25,207 bases of DNA, taken from contig CAZUXW010000044.1 of NCBI GenBank assembly GCA_964624625.1, positions 1 through 25,207 on the forward strand, written 5' to 3'. Positions 1-9,034 of the stretch are shown here, piece by piece. The stretch comes from PALSA-1180 sp964624625. GTDB lineage: Bacteria > Oederibacteriota > Muellerivitia > Muellerivitales > Muellerivitaceae. The notes under the pieces were generated by a model. That model saw nothing but the letters and a program-made list of their open reading frames with translations. It had not been told where the DNA came from and did not search any database. Position numbers and translations under genes: made by a program. How positions within the stretch are numbered: position 1 is the stretch's first letter; every line of letters begins with the position of its first letter.

Positions 1-900
1 GGGTGGTGGTGGGGCTGTTGGTAGGCGTTCTGGTCGGCGTGTTAGTCGGAGTGTTGGTGGCCGTGGGCGAGGGTGTGTTGGTGGGAGTCGCGGTGGGTGT
101 GTTGGTCGGGCTATTGGTCGCGGTGGGGGTAGGGGTATTCGTGGCTGTAGGTGAAGGCGTATTAGTGGGGGTATTGGTGGGAGTATTGGTCGGGCTATTG
201 GTCGGAGTCGGGGTGGGCGTTTTGGTCGGAGTGTTCGTGGGTGTGTTGCTAGGGGTAGGAGTCGGAGAATTGGTGGGAGTGTTAGTAGGCGTATTCGTCA
301 GGGTTGGAGTTGGGGTATTCGTGGGTGTATTTGTCGGCGTGTTGGAGGGCGTCGGGGTCGGAGTCCTCGTGGGCGTATTGGTCGGGGTATTCGTGGGGGT
401 ATTTGTGGGCGAATTGGTCGGTGTGTTGGTCGGGGTATTCGTCGGCGTGTTGGTGGGGCTATTGGTCGGGGTGGGAGTAGGTGTATTAGTGGGAGTGTTC
501 GTGGGAGTATTCGTGGAGGTTTTCGTTGGTGTGTTGGTCGGGGTATTCGTAGGCGTGTTGGTGGGTGTGTTGGTCGGGGTGGGAGTGGGTGAATTTGTGG
601 GAGTGTTCGTAGGTGTATTGGTCGGGGTATTGGTAGGGGTCTTCGTCGGCGTATTGGTGGGGGTGTTGGTGGGGGTGTTGGTTGGGGTATTGGTGGGTGT
701 TTTAGTCGGAGTGGCGGTGGGGGTATTGGTCGGGGTATTTGTTGGGGTAAGTGTCGCCGTATTGGTAGGGGTGTTGGTCGGAGAATTGCTGGGGGTTAAG
801 GTGGGAACGTGGGTCGGGGTTTTGGTGGGTGTTTTGGTATTCGTGGGGCTAATGGTCATGGTATAGGTTGGGGTGACGGTATTGGTAATGGTAAAGGTCG
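1..900 (-). repeat. Thr-Pro codon repeat array 1 (about 300 codons, open at window edge)
   Basis: The minus-strand reading is almost entirely T-P-T-N and close variants (TNT, TAT, TKT, TNSP). The basic unit is 6 bp (ACN CCN) with frequent Asn codons, giving roughly 18-bp periodicity. Third codon positions vary freely while the peptide pattern holds, so this is a translated linker and not simple-sequence DNA. The opposite strand reads as a meaningless Val-Gly-Leu repeat. Confidence 0.9.
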
Positions 901-2857
901 GGGTACAGGTGGGAACGTTATTGCAAGGCGGAACCCCGGTCTGGGAATCGGTCGTGGTGTTGCTGCTCCATTCCTGCAGCAAGGTTCCGCTGGAATAGAG
1001 GCCGAAGGTGGGGTTGTTGGTATAGGAAGCGCCGGAACAAGTGGAATAGGCGTTTTGTCCAGCCCAGGAACCGCTGCTCCAGTTGGCGCAGCCCCCTGGA
1101 CAACCCCATGCCTCAAATTGCAAGCCCGTAACGGATCCTCCGGCTGGAATCGTGGTGGATCCCAAAAGCGACAAAGGCAACTCCCCGATCTGATTGGTGG
1201 TCGTGAAGGCGGTGACGCAATTGGGGTTCACCGTCACCGCGCTTTGGTTGGTTTGGGTCGGATTAACGCAGCAGGAGAAGCTGGTTCCCGTCGAATCCAA
1301 AACTCGGCCATTATTACCATTCCAATGGACCCCGGCTAAATGAACCCCCTCAAAAAGCCAGGTGTAAATCGACAGGTTTAAGGTGCTGATATCCAACGCG
1401 ACGGAATCGTTATTGACGATCTTGACCCCGAATACGGCGTCTTGGCTTCCAGTGGAAACACAATAAATCTGCAAGTCCAATTTCGGCGAACTCACCGAAC
1501 CGCTTCCGCAGCCGGAAGGAACGCTGGTATTGGCCGGCGTCGGGGAGGGAGAATTCGTGGGGGTTTTAGTGGCCGAACTGGTAAAGGTTGGCGTAAAAGT
1601 TCCCGCGGGAAAAGTATTCGTTTTTGTCAGCGTGGGCGTATTGGTCAATGTTTTCGTCGCGGTGTTCGTCGGCGTATTCGTCGGCGTTTGAGTGGCCGTA
1701 TTGCCGATCGTGGGTGTTTTAGTCACGGTATTGGTCATGGTGTTGGTCGGGCAAACCAGGGTGATGGAAGCGCTGGCGGAAACCGCCTGGCTGTTCCAGC
1801 TGACGGAGGCCGTATTGGGGCGGACCCCGCAAAATTCGCTGTTGTCGACGTAATCGTCCACCATCTTGTACTGGATGGTTTGGCAGGCTCCCCCGCCGGG
1901 AAAACCCTTCAAGTAAATGAAAGTGGTCGCGCTGGCACCCTGGTTGACCTGGCCGTCCGGCGGACCGGCGTTAAAGGGGAAATTCAAGGCGCCGTCATAC
2001 CTCATGTCCGGCGTGAAGGCGTCGATCACCGTGACAGGCCCCGCCATGGCCTGGCCCGTGTTGCAAACCACCACCGTGTAGGTCACCCTCTGGCTGCTCT
2101 GGATGTTGGAGGTGGGGTTGGCCGACTTGGTGATCGTAAAGGTCGTCGGCCCCGCCACCGTCACGGGATTAGACAGGGTAAACCCTTGCCGCCAGTAAAG
2201 CGTTTCATTGCCATTGGCGCCCCCGCCCGAGGAATAGGAAGATGGGGGCAAAATTCCGCCGGGGCTCGGGTCATAAATTTGTTTTCCCCAAATGGTGCCC
2301 GTGTCCGTGATAACCGGTGACGTAAATAACGTTCCGGGAGCCGAGTAGGGAGTTTGATACCAATTGACCCCGCCTACCGGAGGCGGAGGAGAGGTTCCCA
2401 GGGGATCGTAGTAAAGGGAAACTCCCCCACTGGCGTTGGTCACCACCGTGTGGCTGGTCGTGTTGGAACAGCTGATGTCCAAAGCCCAGGAAGTCCAAAC
2501 CTCGCAACATTGCCGGTTGTAGGTCACCGCCGCGATCTCATTGGCGGCTGGTGAAGCGTTTAAAAGGCCAATGGGCACGCTCACGCAAACCGGAGTTCCC
2601 GGCTGATCCCAGTTCACGTAGGGAAAAAGCGTCCCGCCCGCCGAAGGATTATTGGTCGTGATCGCGGTTCCATTGATCCAAACATAAGTGTCATCATCGC
2701 CGGCCACGCAAAGTGTCGCGCTGCTGGGAGTACATTGGGACCAGGCCGTGGAATAGTTACCCCACCCAAAACCCAAAAAGACAAAAGCCATCCAAAAGGT
2801 TTTAGGAAACCTTTTGAACTCCTTTTTGAATTTGTTGGCGTTCTTCATTTCAATCAT
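1..2857 (-). CDS. Giant secreted surface protein with DUF11-like and CBM3-like domains and Thr-Pro arrays (3' end outside window)
   Basis: The minus-strand frame is open from ATG at 2857 to the window edge, 952 codons; I followed the triplets through the repeats and saw no stop. A second in-frame ATG lies at 2848. I prefer 2857 because a weak GGA lies 9 nt upstream, but neither start has a strong ribosome site. The N-terminus is Lys/Arg-rich, then hydrophobic (FWMAFVFLGFGWG), with likely cleavage near AWS-Q, so it is probably exported. A beta-rich region follows, then a DUF11-like domain (about 240-368, beginning FTITKSANP), a short Thr-Pro array (about 370-438), a domain resembling cellulose-binding module family 3 (about 450-648, with VKIVNNDSVALDISTLNL), and a second Thr-Pro array running to the window edge. 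The function is unknown; surface display or carbohydrate binding is inferred. It is the same type of protein as the 4626-8717 gene. Confidence 0.85.
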   Translation of the reverse strand, partial: MIEMKNANKFKKEFKRFPKTFWMAFVFLGFGWGNYSTAWSQCTPSSATLCVAGDDDTYVWINGTAITTNNPSAGGTLFPYVNWDQPGTPVCVSVPIGLLNASPAANEIAAVTYNRQCCEVWTSWALDISCSNTTSHTVVTNASGGVSLYYDPLGTSPPPPVGGVNWYQTPYSAPGTLFTSPVITDTGTIWGKQIYDPSPGGILPPSSYSSGGGANGNETLYWRQGFTLSNPVTVAGPTTFTITKSANPTSNIQSSQRVTYTVVVCNTGQAMAGPVTVIDAFTPDMRYDGALNFPFNAGPPDGQVNQGASATTFIYLKGFPGGGACQTIQYKMVDDYVDNSEFCGVRPNTASVSWNSQAVSASASITLVCPTNTMTNTVTKTPTIGNTATQTPTNTPTNTATKTLTNTPTLTKTNTFPAGTFTPTFTSSATKTPTNSPSPTPANTSVPSGCGSGSVSSPKLDLQIYCVSTGSQDAVFGVKIVNNDSVALDISTLNLSIYTWLFEGVHLAGVHWNGNNGRVLDSTGTSFSCCVNPTQTNQSAVTVNPNCVTAFTTTNQIGELPLSLLGSTTIPAGGSVTGLQFEAWGCPGGCANWSSGSWAGQNAYSTCSGASYTNNPTFGLYSSGTLLQEWSSNTTTDSQTGVPPCNNVPTCTPTFTITNTVTPTYTMTISPTNTKTPTKTPTHVPTLTPSNSPTNTPTNTATLTPTNTPTNTPTATPTKTPTNTPTNTPTNTPTNTPTKTPTNTPTNTPTNTPTNSPTPTPTNTPTNTPTNTPTNTPTKTSTNTPTNTPTNTPTPTPTNSPTNTPTNTPTNTPTNSPTNTPTNTPTNTPTRTPTPTPSNTPTNTPTNTPTPTLTNTPTNTPTNSPTPTPSNTPTNTPTKTPTPTPTNSPTNTPTNTPTNTPSPTATNTPTPTATNSPTNTPTATPTNTPSPTATNTPTNTPTRTPTNSPTTT
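1545..1755 (-). repeat. Thr-Pro codon repeat array 2 (short linker)
   Basis: About 70 codons in the same frame of the truncated surface gene, reading as TNTMTNTVTKTPT-type repeats with some Phe and Leu. It links the DUF11-like domain to the CBM3-like domain. Confidence 0.8.
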
Positions 2858-3494
2858 AAATTCAATTCCATATAAAATCGTTTATCAGGTTCAACGTTCA
2901 ACCCATACAACCCATTTTTATCCAGGTCTTTTTTCCATTTCAGCGGATGAATTTTTGATTTTTTGTGGATCCATGAAAGCGGCGCGAAAGAAGGCGCAGT
3001 AAGGATAAACCAGCCACTTTTTGGATAATTTCAATATCCAGGTTTCAATTGTGTTTCGAAGTTGGAACATCCATGAAATCAAATGGCTTTCACGACAAAC
3101 CTAACGTCATTTCTCGTTAAAATTGTAGCATTGGACCAGGTTATTTGCAGACTATTTTGGGGCAAAAAAACCTTAAAAATTAAGGCTAAATCGGCATTTG
3201 TCATTTAATTTTTAAATCCAGGACCAGGATGAACCCTGAAAGGACATTTCATGGTTCCAGGCAAAATGTCGATTTACGGAGTCCACGGGATCTAGACTTC
3301 CTTCGCCGGGTAAAATCCAGATTATTTTTGGGGGGCGCGTGAGTCCGGTTATTCGAGGCCCCTTAACCTTGAATGGGTTAGAAATTTTTTTTGTTTTTTC
3401 CTGAAGGGGAAATATTCATCCTAAAACCATCCACTTTGAGCGTGATATACTCTCCCGCGGTTTAAGATCCCTATTTTAAAAAAGGACTCATTTC
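2858..3494. other. Divergent intergenic region between the truncated surface gene and bioB
   Basis: About 640 bp with no supportable gene; the short frame at 2814-3002 has no recognisable content. It must hold promoters for both divergent genes. Near the surface gene there is a tandem heptamer GTTCAAC-GTTCAAC at 2889-2902, which on the minus strand offers a TTGAAC -35-like box, 18 bp before a poor TTTTAT box. AT-rich stretches occur at 3165-3215 and 3380-3420. I found no tRNA-like T-loop, riboswitch or clear terminator. Confidence 0.5.
3443..3451 (+). promoter_or_regulatory. Probable extended -10 promoter of bioB
   Basis: TGATATACT fits an extended -10 element (TG, one base, then TATACT). 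No good -35 box lies 16-18 bp upstream, which extended -10 promoters tolerate. The start codon is 43 bp downstream and has its own ribosome site (AAGGA at 3482-3486, 8 nt before ATG). Confidence 0.45.
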
Positions 3495-4511
3495 ATGACC
3501 CCCGTTATTTCCGCGCAAAATTCATTATGGGAAAACCTGGCGGACAAAGCGCTTCAAAAAAATCCCCCCACCCTCGCGGAAGCGGCGATGGTTCTGTTGG
3601 CCCCCCCGGAAGAAACTTTATCCATCCTCCACGCCGCTTACCGGGTACGTCGCCATTTCCACGGCAATAAAGTCCGCGTCCATGTCCTTCAAAACGCCAA
3701 ATCCGGAGCTTGCCCCGAAGACTGCGGCTTTTGTTCCCAATCCTCCAAATTTCAAACACCCGCGGCCCAATATCCCATGATGGAAGTGGAAGCCTTGTTG
3801 GAAGGCGCCCGGAAGGCGAAGGCGGCGGGAGCCTGGAAATATTGCATGGTGACAGCCACCCGCGGACCCAGCAACCGGGACTTGGATGTCATTTGCGAGG
3901 CCACCCGGCGCATCAAGGCGGAAGTCGGAGTCAAGGTTTGCACCTCCCTGGGATTATTGACGGAAGAAAAAGCGAAAAGGTTGGCCGAAGCCGGGGTGGA
4001 CCGATTCAACCATAACCTGGAAACTTCGCGGCGCCTTTACGGAACGATAGTTTCCACCCACAGCTACGAGGATCGGGTCCAAACGACCAAGCTCGCCAAA
4101 AAAGCCGGAATGGAAATTTGTTCGGGGGGCATCATCGGGATGGGCGAGGAAACCGACGATGTGATCGACCTTTGCTACGCCCTCCGGGAAGTCGGCGCCA
4201 CCTCGGTCCCGGTCAATTTCCTGGATCCCAGGCCCGGGACTCCCTTCGCGCACTTGAAACCAGTGGAACCCTATTACGCGCTCCGGGTCCTCTCCCTTTT
4301 CCGTTTCGTTCACCCCGACGTGGATGTCCGGTCCGCGGGCGGGCGGGAGGTGACCTTTAGGTCGCTTCAGCCCCTGGTGCTTTACGCGGCCAATTCCATT
4401 TTCACCAACGGCTATTTGACGACGGAAGGACAAGGGGAAAACGCCGACCACCAAATGATCAGGGACATGGGAATGGTTCCGGAAGTGTCCGGGGGCGAGT
4501 TCCAAGCCTGA
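3495..4511 (+). CDS. bioB: Biotin synthase BioB
   Basis: Radical SAM enzyme that inserts sulfur into dethiobiotin, the last step of biotin synthesis, in the cytoplasm. The 338-residue length matches the family (about 320-350). The radical-SAM cysteines are C73, C77 and C80 in GACPEDCGFC. The second-cluster ligands are visible as C117 (WKYCMVT), C149 (VKVCTSLG), C209 (EICSGG) and R279 (VRSAGGRE). FNHNLETS, GGIIGMGEE and NFLDPRPGTP are family motifs. The ATG has a good ribosome site. It stands alone: no other biotin gene is in the window, and it lies between two giant surface-protein genes, divergent from one and convergent with the other (114 bp between stop codons). I saw no BirA-like operator. 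Confidence 0.97.
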   Translation: MTPVISAQNSLWENLADKALQKNPPTLAEAAMVLLAPPEETLSILHAAYRVRRHFHGNKVRVHVLQNAKSGACPEDCGFCSQSSKFQTPAAQYPMMEVEALLEGARKAKAAGAWKYCMVTATRGPSNRDLDVICEATRRIKAEVGVKVCTSLGLLTEEKAKRLAEAGVDRFNHNLETSRRLYGTIVSTHSYEDRVQTTKLAKKAGMEICSGGIIGMGEETDDVIDLCYALREVGATSVPVNFLDPRPGTPFAHLKPVEPYYALRVLSLFRFVHPDVDVRSAGGREVTFRSLQPLVLYAANSIFTNGYLTTEGQGENADHQMIRDMGMVPEVSGGEFQA

Positions 4512-4625
4512 AAATCCGCCGTCCATTCTCCGCAAAAAATTTAAATTCCCGCGAAATTAATGAAGGATGGAGTTCGGAAAGTTTTCATTTTGAGGAGATG
4601 AGCGAACGACGAAGGACTGGTTTAA

Positions 4626-7600
4626 TTAGTGGAAAATGGCGATTTTCGTGATTTGCCTCTGCAGCCCGCCCAAGCCATCCCGGACCTCGATGACGGCTAA
4701 ATAAAGGCCGCTGGCCACCCCTTTACCCGTGAAATCCCATGTCAAAACCGCGTCGCCCAGGTTGCTTTGGAGGTCCTTTTGAACCAATTCCCCCGCCAAG
4801 GTATAAACCCGGATTTTAAGGGACACGGGCGTGGACGAATTAGGCGCGAAATTAATGATGCTTCCGTTGACCCTCTCACTCAGGGGATTGGGATAGACGG
4901 TCACTAATCCGCTTCCCACGGCCAAGCCTTGGTGGATGACGGATATTTGTTTGGTGATGGTGGCGTCTCCCCCCTGCCCATCGTTGCTTCGGACCTCAAT
5001 AAAATACTGGCCGCTGGAAACGATCTGGCCCTGGTCGTTTCGGCCGTCCCAGGTCAAAATCGTTCCATCCGCCAAGGTTATGTTGGTGGTGGAGTTGGGT
5101 CCACCCTGATAACTGGGGGAAATGGTGCTGCTGGACAGGGTAAGGCTTTTGGTGATGGTAACCGCGTCCGCCACCATGGAATCCAAGTGCCGGATGATTT
5201 CACCCGATTCGTTATAGATATTGACCTTGATGTGGGCCAAATGGCGGGCCACCATGGCTAATTGGGAAACCGAGTCGATGGATCCGTAAGGGTCGAGATT
5301 GTCGATTTTGATGTAATATTTCCCGTTGGAAACCTCTTCCCCGTTGTTATTCGTCCCATCCCAAGTCCCGATAACGGTCCCCTGGTAGACAATATTGATT
5401 TTGTCATTGATCGAGAGGAGGACGTTGCTGCTTTCCAAGGTCACGTCCCGGATCGGTTCGGAGAACTTCGTCAGCAGGATCGTTTTCACGATCTCACCCG
5501 CCTCGTTGTAGACATTGATCCGCACCGTGTAATCCCCCAGGACCGTGGCGGAAGCCTGCGCCACCTTGGGCGCGGCGATGAGCGGATAGGTCAACAAAGC
5601 CTCATTGAGAACCACTGTTCCTCCCTTCATCAGGGCTTTCACCGAAGCGGAGTAGCTCAGGGTGTAGTCCCCTGGGGCAATGGAGGGGAAAACCCAAACC
5701 AATTGGGTCCCGGTCCCAGAAGTCGGCGCGGGAGTGGGGAGGGCGATGATCGACACCGATCCGGATGGAATGACCGGCGGCGCGACACTGACAAAATCCA
5801 ATTGCGCCGGCACCGTATCCGTAATCGTGACGCTGGAGGCAGCCCCAAAGGGCACATGGACTCCAATGTTGTAGACCAGGACATCATGGGAATGGGGCGA
5901 GGTGTTGGAAACGGATTTGTCGATATTGACCACCACAATCGGGGTCGGGGTAGGCGTTGGGGTGTTGGTCGCGGTATTCGTGGGGCTGTTCGTAGGCGTT
6001 ACCGTGGGGCTGTTCGTGGGGGTGTTGGTGGGGGTCCAGGTGGCCGTATTCGTCGGGCTGTTGGTGGGGGTCCGCGTGGGCGTAACGGTGGCGGTGTTGG
6101 TAAAGGTTTTCGTCGGAGTCGGCGTGGGGGTGTTCGTCGCCGTGTTGGTAAAGGTTTTGGTCGGAGTAATGGTAGGCGTGTCCGTGGCGGTATTGGTGGG
6201 TGTCTTCGTGGGGGTATTCGTCGCCGTATTGGTGATGAGGGGAGTGTTAGTGGGTGTATCCGTCGGGGTAACGGTGGCGGTGTTGGTAAAGGTTTTAGTC
6301 ACGGTAGGGGTCGGGGTGTTGGTAGCCGTGTTCGTAGGCGTCTTGGTAGGCGTGATGGTGGCGGTGTTGGTAAAAGTATTGGTGGGGGTAGGCGTGGGGG
6401 TATTGGTGGCCGTATTGGTGATGGGGGGCGTGTTGGTCGGGGTATTGGTAGGGGTAACGGTCGCGGTATTCGTAAAGGTCTTGGTGGGCGTTGGTGTCGG
6501 GGTGTTGGTGGGGGTATTGGTGGGCGTTTTAGTCGGGGTTATCGTCGGGGTTATGGTCGGGGTGTTCGTGGGCGTGCGTGTGGCGGTATTGGTATAGGTG
6601 TTAGTGGGAGTATTGGTGTTGGTGGGGGTTGGCGTATTGGTGGGTGTCCTAGTCGGGGTAATCGTCGGGGTATTGGTCGGGGTATTGGAAGGGGTGGGAG
6701 TCGGGGTTTTAGTGGGGGTATTGGTGGGGGTTCGGGTCGGAGTGTTAGTGGGGGTAGGTGTCGGGGTATTGGTGGCGCAAACGACCACCGCGGTTACGGG
6801 GTTGGAATAGGTAACCGTCACTGAGTTATCGTCCTGCATCGAGGCGATATTCGTAATGGGCGTTCCGGCCGAGCAAGCCACCGATCCCCACCAGGTAATG
6901 GACCCTGACGCGTCGAAGATGGTAACCGGAGGATAGAGGTTCCACCTCAAATTGGGCGCTCCGGCTGCTAAAGCCATGCTGGAGCCAATGTAAGTCACGT
7001 TAGTTGGCACCGTGTCCATAATACGCGCGTGAATGACCGGATCCGGCTCAAACACCTTTAAATTATCAAAATAATCCAGTCCCTGGCTGGCTTGAAATCC
7101 CACCCCATTACAGCCGCCGCAAGGAAGTGCCGCCGCGTCGTTATAGTTAATGTTCCAGACAACCGGTTCAGCTGTTCCCCTCTTCCAGGCCCTCACTTGG
7201 ATATTGACCGCCCCGCCAGTTCGGGTCACGAGGGCTTTCACGGTCCACCATTCACCGGCTTGGGGCACGGGAGATAAACTGGTGGGTGAAAACCAAGCGG
7301 CCGTTCCCCCGGCGGTTCTTTGAATGGCGATGTGCCCTGGCGCCCCCGATCCTCCGACGAATCCATCCGTGGAAAAGACGACCATGTAGTTGTTCGAGGT
7401 AGCTCCCCCGCAATCCGTTTGGATGATCAGTCCCGCGTCCTGGTTGGGCGTGTTGGAAGGATCCACCATCACGTCGCCCTCCACCATGTAGGTGGAAAAG
7501 GTGCATAAGGAGGCGCCGGCGCTTCGGACCAATTGGGGATAGCGGCTATTTCCGTTGCCCGTAATGTAGCGGTCGCTGCCGGAACAGTTGATGACCCAGC

Positions 7601-8717
7601 TTCCATTTTGGCCGCCCTCAGGCTGAATAGTGTAAGCCCCCGGCGGCACATCGCCTGCAGGAGCCCCGCCACAGCCTTGCGAGTCAAAGTAATCGTAAAC
7701 TTGGAGGCTCTCCCCATTGATGTTGTAATCCAGTCGGTAGGTAATATTTTGACCGGGGCTCAAGGACGCGGACGACTCGCTTTTATTGATTTGGAACCCG
7801 CCAGTCGTGTTTACCGTGACGGTGTTGGTGTTTTGGGCGGCCGGCTGCTGGGTGGAATGGGCGCTGCCTGTATTTTGGATCTGGCCGCCAGCGGGAGTGC
7901 TGGTGACTTTCACCAACATCCAAACCTGTCCTGAAACCGGATTGGTGGCAGCCCCCAAATTCCAGGTCACGGGAGACCCCGCTGCGGTGGATCCGGACCC
8001 GCCCCCAGGGCTGAGGGACACCAAAGTGGTGTTGGCCGGCACCACGTCATTCACCACGAAATTGGTGGAGTTCACGAAGCTGTAGTCGATCTTGAAAAGG
8101 ATGTAGTCCCCGACTTTGGCGGCATTGCCCTCCGCGCTTTTCAAGGTGGTGAAGCTGGGAGGAGGCAAAGGAACGGTGAAAGCCTGGTGGGCGCAAGTGC
8201 CTCCGATACCGCCGCCGCAATCCTCGTAATCCTCCGCGGCGCAAACCACGAAATTATAATTTCCGCTGGGAAGAGAGGGGTCGATCGTGATGGGCCAAAC
8301 TACCGTGACCGGCGGTCCGGCGCAGCCGGCGGTGACGGTGGGCCCGGTCGTATAGGGCGGATAGCCGTGCCAGCCTTGGACTCCGGAACCACCCGTGAAA
8401 AAATTGACCCCCGCCGAAGACACCACGATATTTTGTCCGGCCGTAACGCATGGTTGGATCGAAGTGGAAAGGAGGCTGCTCTTGATCGCTCCCATCAGCC
8501 AAACACGCGTAATATTGGTTTGGGAGGTGGCGTCGTCACAGAAGATAACCGTGACGGATATGGTGGATCCCAAGGTGGGGGTTGTGTTGGAAAGACTCAC
8601 CGAAAGATTTTGGGGGGTGGCGAAGGCGGAAGAAGCGGCCAAGGCCAAGCAAAGGCTCAGGATGGCCTGAGCGGCTTGGACCTTCTTTAAAATAGATTGG
8701 GGTAAAAGGATCTTCAT
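4626..8717 (-). CDS. Giant secreted multidomain surface protein with Thr-Pro linker, DUF11-like and FlgD-like domains
   Basis: 1363 residues; ATG with AGGG five bases upstream. A signal peptide covers 1-33 (hydrophobic LSLCLALAASSAFA, cleavage after AFA). A beta domain follows, then a DUF11-like domain (about 190-305, with VNDVVPANTTLVSL), a LamG/concanavalin-like region (about 330-560, ending LDYFDNLKVFEP), another DUF11-like stretch (to about 645), a Thr-Pro linker (about 648-926), a third DUF11-like domain (DKSVSNTSPH onward), two FlgD-Ig-like domains (about 1060 and 1166, each with an INVYNEAGE-type strand and a WDG turn), and a C-terminal YPNP domain (about 1270-1363, ending GLYLAVIEVRDG...ITKIAIFH). 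The last resembles type IX secretion sorting domains or FlgD-Ig, but no secretion gene is in the window. Function unknown; surface adhesion or structure is inferred. Confidence 0.9.
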   Translation of the reverse strand: MKILLPQSILKKVQAAQAILSLCLALAASSAFATPQNLSVSLSNTTPTLGSTISVTVIFCDDATSQTNITRVWLMGAIKSSLLSTSIQPCVTAGQNIVVSSAGVNFFTGGSGVQGWHGYPPYTTGPTVTAGCAGPPVTVVWPITIDPSLPSGNYNFVVCAAEDYEDCGGGIGGTCAHQAFTVPLPPPSFTTLKSAEGNAAKVGDYILFKIDYSFVNSTNFVVNDVVPANTTLVSLSPGGGSGSTAAGSPVTWNLGAATNPVSGQVWMLVKVTSTPAGGQIQNTGSAHSTQQPAAQNTNTVTVNTTGGFQINKSESSASLSPGQNITYRLDYNINGESLQVYDYFDSQGCGGAPAGDVPPGAYTIQPEGGQNGSWVINCSGSDRYITGNGNSRYPQLVRSAGASLCTFSTYMVEGDVMVDPSNTPNQDAGLIIQTDCGGATSNNYMVVFSTDGFVGGSGAPGHIAIQRTAGGTAAWFSPTSLSPVPQAGEWWTVKALVTRTGGAVNIQVRAWKRGTAEPVVWNINYNDAAALPCGGCNGVGFQASQGLDYFDNLKVFEPDPVIHARIMDTVPTNVTYIGSSMALAAGAPNLRWNLYPPVTIFDASGSITWWGSVACSAGTPITNIASMQDDNSVTVTYSNPVTAVVVCATNTPTPTPTNTPTRTPTNTPTKTPTPTPSNTPTNTPTITPTRTPTNTPTPTNTNTPTNTYTNTATRTPTNTPTITPTITPTKTPTNTPTNTPTPTPTKTFTNTATVTPTNTPTNTPPITNTATNTPTPTPTNTFTNTATITPTKTPTNTATNTPTPTVTKTFTNTATVTPTDTPTNTPLITNTATNTPTKTPTNTATDTPTITPTKTFTNTATNTPTPTPTKTFTNTATVTPTRTPTNSPTNTATWTPTNTPTNSPTVTPTNSPTNTATNTPTPTPTPIVVVNIDKSVSNTSPHSHDVLVYNIGVHVPFGAASSVTITDTVPAQLDFVSVAPPVIPSGSVSIIALPTPAPTSGTGTQLVWVFPSIAPGDYTLSYSASVKALMKGGTVVLNEALLTYPLIAAPKVAQASATVLGDYTVRINVYNEAGEIVKTILLTKFSEPIRDVTLESSNVLLSINDKINIVYQGTVIGTWDGTNNNGEEVSNGKYYIKIDNLDPYGSIDSVSQLAMVARHLAHIKVNIYNESGEIIRHLDSMVADAVTITKSLTLSSSTISPSYQGGPNSTTNITLADGTILTWDGRNDQGQIVSSGQYFIEVRSNDGQGGDATITKQISVIHQGLAVGSGLVTVYPNPLSERVNGSIINFAPNSSTPVSLKIRVYTLAGELVQKDLQSNLGDAVLTWDFTGKGVASGLYLAVIEVRDGLGGLQRQITKIAIFH
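5941..6776 (-). repeat. Thr-Pro codon repeat array 3 with higher-order repeats
   Basis: About 279 codons of TPTNTPT type inside the 1363-residue surface protein. Beyond the 2-4 residue unit there is a longer period: the block K/NTFTNTATxTP recurs five times, and PPITNTATNTP/PLITNTATNTP occurs twice, pointing to segmental duplication of roughly 30-45 residue blocks. Confidence 0.9.
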
Positions 8718-8912
8718 GGAACCCTATCAAGAGGCTAAAATAACGCTTTCACTGTCTGTTTGGAGTGCATTTTCCCTGCCAAACTTAACGGAAAATAACC
8801 TAAAAACCTAATAATTTTAACGGTTTATTTCCTTAACCACCGAAATTTCTGAACTCCGGAACCGGTTACAACCTGGAAATGTCAGTTTTTCAGTGGAAAC
8901 CCCCAAATTACC

Positions 8913-9017
8913 TTATTCCCCCACATTGGCCTGTAAAAATCTTGCCGTTGGATTGGCTTTAAGGGCTCGGATTTGGGCTATGCATAAGAGCCCCTCAACC
9001 GCTAAAAATTCCATCAT
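8913..9017 (-). CDS. Possible 34-residue small ORF
   Basis: Starts MMEFLAVEGLLCIAQIRALK and ends in NVGE before TAA. It is preceded by GAGGG, 3 or 6 nt before the paired ATGs, a usable ribosome site. I recognise no family. It overlaps the stem-rich region upstream of the giant surface gene, so it could be a leader peptide, a gene remnant or chance. Kept only because ribosome site, start and stop are coherent. Confidence 0.2.
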   Translation of the reverse strand: MMEFLAVEGLLCIAQIRALKANPTARFLQANVGE

Positions 9018-9034
9018 TCGCCCTCTTTTTTCAT

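Noticed and set aside
3..866. Long plus-strand frame rich in Val, Gly and Leu
   Set aside because: It is the complement of a Thr-Pro array on the minus strand; no signal, start context or domain. The same applies to plus-strand frames at 5902-6810.
2858..3494. tRNA or riboswitch in the divergent intergenic region
   Set aside because: No T-loop, cloverleaf or known aptamer core was found; only promoter-like boxes and a tandem heptamer.
5941..6776. CRISPR array
   Set aside because: The repeats are short codon-level units in an open frame with no fixed-length spacers or conserved direct repeats.
5262..6824. 520-residue plus-strand Gly/Arg-rich frame
   Set aside because: Antisense to the giant surface protein; composition follows from the repeat array and codon pattern of the real gene. 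The 1442-2320 frame is rejected for the same reason.
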